Translations under genes and position numbers: made by a program
Notes under the pieces: generated by a model
What the model saw: only the letters and a program-made list of their open reading frames with translations
Database searches by the model: none
What the model was told of the DNA's origin: nothing
Assembly (NCBI RefSeq): GCF_019578655.1
Contig: NC_063259.1
Location: 16,768,489-16,832,488, forward strand
DNA: 64,000 nt
Direction of reading: 5' to 3'
From: Ricinus communis
Taxonomy: Eukaryota > Streptophyta > Magnoliopsida > Malpighiales > Euphorbiaceae
In this document: positions 45,601 to 56,530 of the stretch, piece by piece
Position numbering within the stretch: position 1 is the first letter of the stretch
Layout of the letters: each line of letters opens with the position of its first letter

Positions 45601-48572
45601 TAAGACATCCAACTGAAAGGATGGACTAAATAAGCGCTCTCCTTGCATCCAAAAAATGCATTGAAATAAAAAGAAAATAAATTGGTTATACAGTATAATA
45701 CTAATATATTTTTTTCCTGGTGAGGATAGAGGGAGAACAAGAACGAAAAGAAAAGAAAAAGACTTTTTCATAATCAGCAAGATGCAGCGAGCTCCGCAAC
45801 AAAAGCGAAGCGAGCCGCGCTAGTAGCGCTTCTCTTCTTTTCTTCTAGCATCTCCCGCAGCAAGGCCTACTTAAAAATTCGCTTTCAACAACGTCAACAC
45901 CAAAAAAAAAGTAAACTATGGTTGTGCAGTTTTTCTTCCATAAAAAAATCTATTAAAGCATGACGAATAAGAGAAAATTGAGTTTCCTGACCAACTTGAG
46001 AGCCCTCAATCCTGTACTTATTTTCAGTCATCATCATCTATAATGTAGGTTAAAAGCATCATCATTGAACTCCACCATAACTATTACTCTGTTGTTTGGG
46101 TCATCATAGACAGATTGAGCAACATGAGATTTTGAAACTTCAATAACTTGATCTAGGTTCATGGAATTTGTGTATTTTTTTTTTGTTTGATTTTAATGAG
46201 AAATTGAAAGAGTGAAATATGATATTTTAGATCAAGAGAAGATGAGATCAGGTGAGAGAAATTTTGCTTATCGTTTTTTTTCTTAAATATTTTTATATAT
46301 TGTAAATTAAAAGTTAATATTTTTAATTAGGCATGTCCAAACTATTTTTAAGAGGGAGTTGTTGACAATACTCATTAAAATATTAACTTCAGTTGATTTC
46401 ATTTGCGGGTGTAATACAAACACATTAAAGTATAGTTAGATGATCCTAAAATGCAAAGTTGTGGGTCTCTTTTTGTGCCAAAAGCATATTTTATCCTTTT
46501 TTCATGTTCTTAAAAAAGTTTTGAGGAGAAAGATGACCCTTAATCTTCCTCTTTATCATACATCTTGTGAAAAATTTTCTCGTAGCATGGTTCAGCTAAA
46601 TATCTTTATAGACAGCTTTCACCGGTTGACATACAATATCTATGTTGAGTTATTATATGCTTATTATGATAGTTTCAATGCGTTAGTAGAGATATATTTA
46701 CATGACCCTTACGAGGATTTAGATGAAAATTAAGTTTTGATACTTGGTACATTATAAATCCATTTTATCAGATCAAGGCTATTTTGAAAATCTTTAATCT
46801 TATTTATAAATTCCTGTATATAGTCAAGTCAATTTCAAAGGTGCTCTTACTTGATTGTATAAAGGGTTTCCTTTTAGGGAGGACGTGTACCATGATAGAA
46901 GTAAATCATTTTCTTCTAATTATGATAATGTTACTAATGCTGCTAATGAGCATAGAGGCTCATTGTCTTGTGGCTTTGATTAGAGGGTATTGCTGATTTG
47001 TCCTTTGAGTTCTTTCTTTATTATATTAGATTTTGCTTCCAGGGTTCAACCAATTGTCTTGATCCTGGGCCTAAACCGTGAAAACGGTGTTATGAAAATG
47101 CATGAGGTATCAGAACCAACTTTTAATTTACTATGAGCAATCCTAAGGCAAATAGCCGAGAAAATTTGGTCACAGAAAGACCTTTCCTGCATTGGATACT
47201 AATATTTTTTCTTTTTAAACGGTGCAAGGCAGATACATGTTATAAAGTACTGATGCGAACTAATAATTATTCTTAACTTGTTATATTGGGAAATATTAGA
47301 AATAAAATTGATGGTCCTAAAAAGTAAACTGCTGGTGTCTTCAAAGGGAATATTCACAGCCCAATAATGACTAGCATTCTTTACTCTATTAAGATGGGTT
47401 TGTTGTATGCAGCAATTTGTAAGCGTAGTGGAAGAGCTCTATGGAGCTCAGGTGGCGGCTCAGATTTGAGCTTCCACTTCCCCTTCCCCCTGATAAAGAG
47501 AACCCATGTATAGGAAGTTGCCATCTTTTATTGTAAAAATGAAGGGTTGTCTAAACATCAAAAAAAGGAGGTTCCAGGGGATTTTTGGTAATAGAAAAGC
47601 TTAGTAAGAGATCCCCTTTGACTTGTCTGAATCACAATTCATGGCTAGACACAAAAAGTAAATAAGTAGAAATTAAGAGGGATAATGATACAAATGGTCC
47701 TTAAACTTTGCGTTTGGTTTCGATTTGGTCACAAAATTCTGATTTGTTTCGTTATTCAACTTTAGTTTTAATTATAATTTAGTCACCTTTCCAACGAGGG
47801 ATTGACATATTACATGTCTTTCTCTTAATTACTCTTTTTCCATTGACTAATTTTGCAGCGTGTCAATCTCTGTGAAGATGACTAAGTTTAGTAACCATTT
47901 ATATCATTATTCTATTAAGATAATATAAAAAGATACAATAAAAAATCTTGTCAGTATGTTCTTTAGATGCTAGAAACCAACCATTAGTTGTTCACATAGA
48001 AAATACTTGGTCAATTTTAAATCATGGATTCTATAAATATTAGCTATCAAATTTAAGTGTATCTTAAACTATAAATATTTCCTTTTTACTCTACAGTAAA
48101 ATTTTCCACCACTTACAGGGCCTTGTATATTCAAATGTAATTGGCTATCAAATTTAAGTGTATCTTATTTTTTCTTTTTCATCATTGTGCAGGATAATTT
48201 TACTGCTGCAATTACACATTATCATAAGGTTTGTAGTACCGAATTTGCTTTGCTTCTGTTACATTAAATGCATGAATTTGTGCATCGCCGGTCTTTGCCA
48301 TGTGACATATGGCACATTCCTGCAATCTCTGCTTAGCTGAATAAAAGGGGTTCCCTTTATTTGCATTTTGATATTTGATGATATTCTACAGTGAAAAGAA
48401 AGCTAGGATTTTGATGCATTATTCACTTAATTTTAGTTCCCTTCTCTGATTTTTTTTTCTCAATCAGGCTTTATGGCTTAAACCAGACGATCAATTTTGC
48501 ACTGAAATGTTGAGTTTGGCCCTTGTAGATGAAGGTCGCTGTGGCATAGACCCAAAAATTGAATTTCACTGA
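33670..48572 (+). CDS. APC6: Anaphase-promoting complex subunit 6 (APC6/CDC16), 16 exons
   Basis: It encodes the TPR scaffold subunit of the APC/C, the nuclear E3 ubiquitin ligase that marks cyclins and securin for degradation in mitosis. Exons by GT-AG junctions and protein continuity: 33670-33915, 34055-34189, 34382-34455, 35482-35521, 35803-35848, 36084-36163, 36326-36507, 36597-36722, 38292-38366, 39718-39843, 41194-41263, 42846-42928, 43212-43322, 44332-44431, 48193-48228, 48468-48572. They sum to 1635 nt, 544 residues plus stop, about the Arabidopsis length (543 as I recall). The start MREEQIEKLRGVVRDCVSKH matches the plant family start. Landmarks: ADIYMQAQALFLGRHFRRAF (first TPR, ~40-60), GRAYEALENRSQARQWYKAA (~141-160), WIGYGNAYAAQEEGDQAMSA (~350-370), ELGVVAYNMKEYNKAVLWFE (~418-437) and C-terminal CGIDPKIEFH. 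No stop or frameshift was found in any exon. Exon ends are inferred from homology, without transcript evidence. Intron 14 (3761 bp) is the largest and holds a MITE. Confidence 0.95.
36723..38291 (+). other. APC6 intron 8, CATGCA-rich, with an AC microsatellite
   Basis: A 1.57-kb intron. Between about 37090 and 37350 the hexamer CATGCA or its reverse complement TGCATG occurs many times, often as GGATGCATG or CCATGCAT. At about 38113-38155 there is an interrupted (AC)n tract with GCAC units. The CATGCA cluster may be a transposon fragment; no ends were found. Confidence 0.6.
44432..48192 (+). other. APC6 intron 14, enlarged, with insertions
   Basis: 3761 bp against 70-1600 bp for the other introns. 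It contains a MITE (47679-47913) and a stretch (about 44890-46430) with several unassigned short frames, including a minus-strand frame at 46034-46162 (MNLDQVIEVSKSHVAQSVYD, 42 codons) behind a pyrimidine-rich leader. A GC-rich patch lies at 45782-45870. A 24-bp sequence, CTATCAAATTTAAG plus TGTATCTTA, occurs at about 48044 and 48144. None of the frames was recognised as a protein family. Confidence 0.6.
47679..47913. mobile_element. 235-bp MITE in APC6 intron 14
   Basis: The ends are inverted: GGATAATGATACAAATGG on the left, and on the other strand AGAATAATGATATAAATGG at the right, followed on both by a weaker match to TCCTTAAACTT / TTACTAAACTT. Both flanks carry ATTAAGA (47672-47678 and 47914-47920), a candidate 7-bp target duplication. 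The length, inverted ends and lack of coding fit a MITE; the superfamily was not fixed. Confidence 0.65.
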
Positions 48573-48764
48573 AAAGGGAGCTTAATTGTGATGATGCTGT
48601 ATTATTCATTTATTTCATGTTGTAATGTATATGAATTTATTTTGCCATGATTCCTCAACAAGTCTTATCTAATTTGATAGTTGTTTTATGTATTATTATT
48701 AGAAGAAGAAATTGGCAATTTTTATCGTTTGCATGGGTCTATCCCTGACGGAATTATGTAAGCT
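48573..48764 (+). other. APC6 3' flank and probable 3' UTR
   Basis: AT-rich sequence directly after the APC6 stop, with TTTATTTCATG and TTGTAATGTATATG-type words that suit plant 3' end formation. No single poly(A) site can be named. Confidence 0.4.
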
Positions 48765-49172
48765 GTAAGCCTCAACTTTAGCGGCAGTGATAATGTTTGC
48801 AATGAATTCAGGAACCACGATGGTGATTGGCTTGGTGGCTTCACGACTAACCTGGGTGTTCGCACTGTTATGATGGTGGAGCTTTGTTGTGTAGTCTATA
48901 ACTTGAGATTGGCTTGGTTTGACAAATGGGCTAGGGAGGCTGCGCTTGAGCCTGATAACTCGAGTCTTCTGCTTTATAATGGAGATGGCTGCTTACAGAA
49001 TATTTCTCTAGTTAGAGACATTTAGAAGATGCTCAAATGGGACTGGAAAGTTAAATTCGGTTTGGGGCAAGTCTAGTAAAATAGGGTGGTATTGGCAAGA
49101 GCCAAATTATAACATGGAATCCGGATTATGTAAGTACATGGTCTTAGGGGTCTAACGGTACCGTTTAACTAA
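48765..49172 (+). pseudogene. LINE-type RNase H domain fragment, decayed
   Basis: In frame from 48765 the sequence reads VSLNFSGSDNVCNEFRNHDG, then DWLGGFTTNLGVRTVMMVEL, AREAALEPDNSSLL, LQNISLVRDI, a stop, and KMLKWDWKVKF. This matches the plant RNase H-like domain found at the end of LINE (non-LTR) polyproteins: a DHDG-type turn, a MAELW-type Glu motif (MVELC here) and an ELDS-type Asp (EPDN). The first catalytic Asp, expected in a TDGS box, is gone (FSGS). Later parts follow in another frame to about 49172. It starts less than 200 bp after the APC6 stop codon and has no reverse transcriptase next to it. Confidence 0.65.
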
Positions 49173-49389
49173 AAAAAAGTGATATGTTAACATGCAGCAC
49201 GTGTAGATCTTTTACTATAAACTTAAATGTTGTGTCTGATCTTTTCCGATTTGGTGTTTTTATCACAATATTTTAGGAGTTGAAACTTTTCAGTAATACA
49301 AATTCAAAAATCTTTAATCTTTTAGTTTGTATGAAAAGATTATACATGCAGCGCTTTTTCTTCTTTAATCTTTAAATTATACATGTGGG

Positions 49390-49912
49390 TAGACCTGTTC
49401 ATGGGCCTGGGTATCCGCCCGGCACGCACTCTTCGGGTCGGGCTTAAATAACAATTTTGTGTATAAGCCCGGCCCGGCCCGAACCCATAAAAAGCCTGAA
49501 CTTTTTAGGCCGGGCTTGGAATTTCCATAAAAACTCAAGCCTGGCACGGCTCGGCCCGATGTTTAGTTTAATTAGGAAAAAAAAATATCATACCTAGTAT
49601 TTGAACTTATGATTTTTAACTTATAATTAAGTACTACATATCACTTAACTATCTATTATTTTTATTTATAATTTTATTGTTATTAATAATATATTTAAAT
49701 AAAACTAAACTCCAGCCAGACCCGAACCCGTCCAGACCCGATCCGTATTTATAGGTTTAACAATTGGTCGGGCCGGGCTTTTTAAAAAAAATTCAGGCTC
49801 GGGCTCGGGCTGAGAGGTATTAAAAAATTCTCGGGCTTGGGTGGGCTCGGGCTTGTTCAAAATAAAGTCAAGCCAGTCTGAACCCGCCTGTGCCCTACCA
49901 TGAGCAGGTCTA
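49390..49912. mobile_element. 523-bp hAT-type MITE
   Basis: Ends are TAGACCTGTTCATGGGC on the left and, on the other strand, TAGACCTGCTCATGGTAG at the right. The flanks carry CATGTGGG on both sides (49382-49389 and 49913-49920), a perfect 8-bp target duplication. TAG-start inverted ends with 8-bp duplications are the hAT signature. The interior holds repeated GGCCCGG / CGGGC words near both ends and no transposase. Confidence 0.9.
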
Positions 49913-49920
49913 CATGTGGG

Positions 49921-50203
49921 GCTTTTGTTTTTGCTTTTTTAATTTTTTTAGTTATGATAAAATAAATCTATAAAAATTAATATCATATTAAAAACTACAT
50001 ATTGAATAAATTTGTATATATTTATAAAAACTAATAATTTAATTATGGTAACAATATGAGAGTTTCAAAACATTCGTGCTATCATTTTTCTTCTTATTTT
50101 ATTTTTTTTTTATATTTTCTTTTTATTTTTGTTATTAGAAATATGTTAGGATTAATGTGTTTGTCTATGATAGTTTTTTTTATGCCATATATGCTTATAA
50201 TTA
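49921..50203. other. AT-rich spacer
   Basis: No feature was recognised. It has poly-T runs, with no frame or repeat ends. Confidence 0.5.
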
Positions 50204-50398
50204 GGAAAAAGGCTCAAATTTGCCCCTAACGTATAACCACTGGTACAGATTGACCCTTCAAGTTTCTTTTTAGCCAGTTGCACGCAATATCTCGCCAAAC
50301 GGAGTTCTTAAGCCCCTCTTTAGAACGGAGCTGAAGAACGGAAGAAACTTCCGTTAAATGCAACTGAGGTGGCAAATGGTAACTGAAAATGGAAAATT
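50204..50398. mobile_element. Mutator-like terminal arm next to the satellite
   Basis: The arm starts about GGAAAAAGGCTCAAATTTGC, then CCCTAACGT, and includes GAACGGAAGAAACTTCCGTT (a short palindrome) and AACTGAGGTGG about 158 bp in. The complete MULE at 23723 has the same layout: a pyrimidine-poor terminal box, then CGTTAAA...GCTGAGGTGG at 160 bp. Only one arm is visible. The minisatellite begins immediately inside it. The matching right arm, if it exists, is beyond the window end. Confidence 0.5.
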
Positions 50399-53300
50399 CA
50401 CGTATTACGGGGTTATTTTCTAATATTTATAAATATACAACTATTACGAGGTTGTTTTCTCATATTAAAAAATTTACCCCTTCTACGATGCAGTTTTCTT
50501 AAACTCGCAATTACACTACTTTTACGGGTTGTTTTCTCTAATAAATAAAAATACGTGATTATTTTCTTCAATTGATAAATATTCCCGTATTACGGGGTTG
50601 TTTTCTCATATTAGAAAATTTAGCCCATCTACGAGGCGATTTTCTCAGACTCGCAATTACACTACTTTTACGGGGTTGTTTTCTTAGATTCATAAATATA
50701 CATGTTTTACGGGTTATTTTCTTATATTGATAAATATACCACTTTTACTGGATCGTTTTCTTATATTAAATATTAGCACTATTTTGGGGTTATTTTGTCA
50801 AATTCATAAATTTACATGTTGTACGAGGTTATTTTCTTATACGGATAAATATATCCATTTTATGAGGTTGTTTTCTCATATTATAAAATTAACCCATTTA
50901 AGGGACTGTTTTCTCATACTCACAAATATACCAAAATTACAGGATTATTTTCTCCGATTGATAAATATCCCCGTACTACGGGGTGGTTTTCTCATATTAG
51001 AAAATTTACCCCATCTACGATGTTGTTTTTAAGACTCGAAATTACACTACTTTTACAGCGTTGTTTTCCTATATTCATAAATATACATGTTTTACGGGAT
51101 TATTTTCATATATTGATAAATATACTACTTTTACATGGTTGTTTTCTCATATTAAATTATTAGCACTATTATGGGGTTGTTTTGTCAAATTCAAAAATTT
51201 ACACGTTTTATGAGGTTATTTTCTTATACGGACAAATATACCCCTTTTACGATATTGCTTTTTCATATTATAAAATTAACTCATTTAAGCGGCTGTTTTC
51301 TCATACTCAGAAATATAACAAACTTACGGGATTATTTTCTCTGATTGATATTTATCCCCGTACTATGGGGTTGTTTTCTCATATTAGAAAATTTACCCCA
51401 TCTATGAGTTTTTTTTTAAGACTCTCAATTACACTACTTTTACGGGGTTGTTTTCTCAGATAAATAAATATACACGTTTTACTGTTTTATTTTCTTATAT
51501 TGATAAATATACCACTTTTATGGGGTCGTTTTCTCGTAGTAAATTATTAGCATTATTATGGGGTTGTTTTGTCGAATTCGTAAATTTACACGTTTTACGA
51601 GGTTATTTTATTATATCAACAAATATACCCCTTTTACGGGATTATTTTCTCATACTCTAAAATTAATCCATTTAAGAGGTTGTTTTCCCATGCTCACAAA
51701 ATTACCAAAATTACGAGATAATATTCTCCGAATGATAGATATCCCCGTATTACAGGGTTGTTTTCTAATATTTTTAAATATACCCCTCTTATGGAATTAT
51801 TTTCTCATATTATAAAATTTACTCCTCCTACGAAGCTGTTTCCTCAGATTCGCAATTACACTACTTTTACGGGGTTATTTTCTCAAATAAAAAAATATAC
51901 GTTTTACGGGGTTATTTTCTTATATTGATAAATATACCACTATTACGCAGTCGTTTTCTCATATTAAATTATTAGCACTATTATGGGGTTGTTTTGTCAT
52001 ATTAGAAAATTTATACGTTTTACGAGGTTATTTTTTTATATCGACAAATATACCCCTTTTAAAGAGTTGTTTTCACATATTATAAAATTAATCCATTTAA
52101 GGGGTTGTTTTCTCATACTCACAAATATACCAAAATTACGGGATTATTTTCTACGATTGATAAATATCCCCGTATTATGGGGTTGTTTTCTCATATTAGA
52201 AAATTTACCCCATCTACGATGCTCTTTTCTAAGACTCACAATTACACTACTTTTACGAGGTTGTTTTCTCAGATTCATAAATATACATGTTTTACGAGGT
52301 TATTTTCTTATATTGATAAATATACCACTTTTACGGGGTCATTTTCTAATATTAAGTTATTAGCACTATTATGGGGTTGTTTTGTCAAATTCATAAATTT
52401 ATACGTTTTACGGAGTTATTTTCTTATATCGATAAATATACCCCGTTTACGGGGTTGTTTTCTCATACTCTAAATTTAACCCATTTAAGGAGTTGTTTTC
52501 CCATACTCAGAAATATACCAAAATTACGAGGTAATATTCTTTGATTGATAAATATCCCCGTATTATTGGGTTGTTTTCTAATATTTATAAATAAACCCCT
52601 CTTATAGGGTTGTTTTTTCATACTATAAAATTTACCCGTTCTACGAGGCTGTTTTCTCATACTCGCAATTACACTACTTTTACGGGGTTATTTTCTAATA
52701 TTCATAAATATACACGTTTTACGGGGTTATTTTCTTATATTGATATCGCTTTCTCATATTAAATTATTAGCAATATTATGGGGTTGTTTTGTCAAATTCA
52801 TAAATTTACACGTTTTACGAGGTTATTTTCTTATACGGACAAATATGCCCCTTTTTACGGGTTTGTTTTCTCATATTATAAAATTAACCCATTTAAGGAG
52901 CTATTTTCTCATACTCACAAATATACGAGAATTACGGAATTTTTTTCTCCTATTGATAAATTTTCCCGTATTACGGGGTTGTTTTCTCATAGTAGAAAAT
53001 TTATCCCATCTACGAGGCTGTTTTTTAAAACTCGCAATTACGCTACTTTTACGAGGTTGTTTTCTCAGATTCAAAAATATACACGTTTTACGAGGTTATT
53101 TTCTTATATTGATAAATATAGCACTATTATAGGGTTGTTTTGTCAAATTCATAAATTTACACGTTTTACACGGTTATTTTGTTATATTGACAAATATACC
53201 CCTTTTACGGGGTTATTTTCTCATACTCTAAAATTAACCCATTTAAGGAGTAGTTTTCTCATACTCACAAATATACCAAAATTATTTTCTCCGATTGATA

Positions 53301-56300
53301 AATATTCCCGTATTACGGGGTTGTTTACTTATATTAGAAAATTTACCCCATCTACGAGGCTCTTTTCTAAGACTCGTAATTACACTACTTTTACGGGTTA
53401 TTTTCTCAAATTCACAAATATACACGTTTTATGGGGTTATTTTCTTATATTGATAAATATACCACTTTTACAGGATCTTATTCTCTAATTAAATTATTAG
53501 CACTATTATGAGGTTGTTCTGTCAAATTCATAAATTTACACGTTTTGCAGGGTTATTTTCCTATACCGACGAATATATCCCTTTTACGGGTGGTTTTCTC
53601 ATATTATAAAATTAACCCATTTAAGGGGTTATTTTCTCATATTCACAAATATAACAAAATTACGGGATTATTTTCTCCAATTGATGAATATCCCCGTATT
53701 ATGGGGTTGTTTTCTCATCCTAGAAAATTTACCCCATATACGAGGTTGTTTTCTCAGACTCGCAATTACACTACTTTTTGGGGTTGTTTTCTTATATTCA
53801 TAAATATACACGTTTTATATGGTTATTTTCTTATATTGATAAATATACCGCTTTTACGGGATCGTTTTCTCATATTAAATTATTAGCACTATTATGGGGT
53901 TATTTTGTCAAATTCATAAATTTACACGTTTTACGGGGTTATTTTCTCATATTGACAAATATACCCCATTTAATGGGTTGTTTTCTTATACTCTAAAATT
54001 AACCTATTTAAGGGGTTGCTTTCCCATACTTATAAATATACAAATTTATGGGGATATTTTCTCTAATTGATAAATATCCCCGTATTACGGGGTTGTTTTC
54101 TAATATTTATTAATATACCTCTCTTATGGGATTATTTTCTCATATTAAGAAATTTCCTCCTTTTTCGAGGCAGTTTTCTCATACTAGCAATTATTCTACT
54201 TTTACAAGGATGTGTTCTCAAATTTATAAATATAGATTTTTTATGGGGTTATTTTCTTACATTGATAAATATACCACTTTTACGGGTTCGTTTTCTCATA
54301 TTAAATTATTAGCACTATTATGCGGTTGTTTTGTCATATTAAAAAATTTACACATTTTACGAGGTTATTTTCTTATATCGACAAATGTACCCCTTTTACA
54401 GAGTTATTTTCACATATTATAAAATTAATCCATTTAAGGGGCTGTTTTCGCATAATCATAAATATGCCAAAATTACGGTATTATTTTCTTCAATTGATAA
54501 ATATCCCTGTATTATAGGGTTGTATTCTCATATTAGAAAATTTGCCCCATCTACGAAGCTGCTTTTTAAGACTCGCAATTACACTACTTTTGCGGGGTTG
54601 TTTTCTCATACTCTAAAATTAACCTATTTAAGGGGTTGTTTTCTCGTATTCATAAATATATCAAAATTACGGGGTTATTTTCTCCGATTGATGAATATCC
54701 CCATATTACGAGGTTGTTTTCACATATTAGAAAATTTACCCCATCTACGAGGCTGTTTTCTCAGACTCGCAATTGCACTACTTTTACGGGGTTGTTTTCT
54801 CTGATTCATAAATATACACGTTTTACGGGGTTATTTTCTTATACTAATAAATATACCACTTTTACGGGGTCGTTTTCTCATATTAAATTATTAGCACTAT
54901 TATGGGGTTGTTTTGTGAAATTCATAAATTTACACATTTTACGGTGTTATTTTCTTATACCGACAAATATAACCCTTTTACGGGGTTGTTTTCTTATATT
55001 ATGAAATTAACCTATTTAAGGGGCTGTTTTCTCATACTCACAAATATATAAAAATTACGGGGTTATTTTCTCCGATTGATAAAAATTCCCGTACTACGGG
55101 GTTGTTTTCTCATATTTGAAAATTTACCCCATCTACGAGGTTGTTTTCTCAGACTCGCAATTACACTACTTTTACTGGGTTGTTTTCTCACATTCATAAA
55201 TATATACGTTTTACGGGGTTATTTTCTTATATTGATAAATATACCACTTTTACGGGGTCGTTTTCTCATATTAATATATTAGCACTATTATGGGGTTGTT
55301 TTGTCAAATTCATAAATTTACACGTTTATGAGGTTATTTTCTTATACCGACAAAAATACCCCTTTTACGGGGTTATTTTCTCATATTATAAAATTAATCC
55401 ACTTAAGGGGTTGTTTTCTCATGCTCACAAATATACCAAAATTACGGGGTTATTTTCTCCGATTGATGAATATCCCTGTATTACGGGGTTGTTTTCTCAT
55501 ATTACAAAATTTACCCTTTCTATGGACTGTTTTCTCAGACTCGCAATTACACTAATTTCACGGGGTTAATTTTCTCAGATTCATAAATATACGCGTTTTA
55601 CGGGGTTATTTTCTTATATTGATAAATATGCCACGTTTTACGGGGTTGTTTTTTCATATTAAATTATTAGTAATATTATGGAGTTATTTTATCAAATTCA
55701 TAAATTTACACGTTTTACGGGATAATTTTCTTATATCGACAAATATACCCTTTTTACGTGGTTGTCTTTTCATACTCTAAAATTAACCTATTTAAGGGGT
55801 TATTTTCTCATGCTCACAAATATACCAAAATTACGGGGTTATTTTCTCCGATTGATGAATATCCCCATATTACGGGGTTGTTTTCTCATATTAAAAAATT
55901 TACACCTTCTATGAGGCTGTTTTCTCATACTCGCAATTACACTACTTTTACAGGGTTGTTTTCTCAGATTCATAAATATACAAATTTTAGGGGTTTATTT
56001 TCTTATATTGATAAATATACCACTTTTACTGGGTCATTTTCTCATATTAAATTATTAGCACTATTATGGGATTGTTTTGTCAAATTCATAAATTTACACG
56101 TTTTACGGGGTTATTTTCTGATATCGAAAAATATACTGTTTCTACGGGGTTGTTTTCTCATGTTATAAAATTAACCTATTTAAAGGGTTATTTTTTTATA
56201 CTATCAAATATACCAAAATCACGGGGTATTTTTCTCCGATTGATAAATATCCTTGTATTACGGGATTGTTTTCTCATATTAAAAGATTTACCTCTTTTAA

Positions 56301-56530
56301 GAGGTTGTTTTCTCAGACTCCCAATTACACTAATTTTACGGGTTATTTTCTAAGATTTATAAATATTCACATTTTACGGGATTATTTTCTTATATTGATA
56401 AATATACCATTTTTACAGCAGAGTTTTCTCATATTAAATTACTAACACTATTATGGGGTTGTTTTTGTCAAATTCATAAATTTGCACGTTTGACGGGGTT
56501 ATTTTCTTATATCGATAAATATATCCCTTT
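50399..56530. repeat. Higher-order minisatellite, 38-39 bp monomers in a ~387-bp ten-mer
   Basis: Each monomer centres on ACGGGGTTGTTTTCTCATA plus a variable AT-rich part. In one higher-order unit (55105 to 55492) the TTTTCT anchors lie 39, 39, 39, 39, 38, 38, 39, 38, 39 and 39 bp apart, 387 bp in all. Each of the ten positions has its own variant, for example TTAGCACTATTATGGGG and CGCAATTACACTAC. Most neighbouring units start 385-390 bp apart. A few are about 342, 408, 425-428 or 193 bp, close to the loss or gain of whole monomers. About 16 higher-order units are present. The array is cut by the retrotransposon at 56531-63974 and resumes at 63975. Confidence 0.95.

Noticed and set aside
46440..46733. 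97-codon plus-strand frame in APC6 intron 14
   Set aside because: No recognisable domain and no leader or splice signals that would make it an exon; left inside the intron note.
50727..56353. Many overlapping plus-strand frames (up to 236 codons) with 13-residue repeats such as RLFSYIDKYTPFTG
   Set aside because: They are translations of the 38-39 bp minisatellite. The frame changes within each higher-order unit because some monomers are 38 bp, so no single frame is kept; there is no sign of a gene.
50399..56530. Regular spacing suggestive of a CRISPR array
   Set aside because: Monomers are contiguous variants of one another without unrelated spacers, and the context is a plant nuclear genome.
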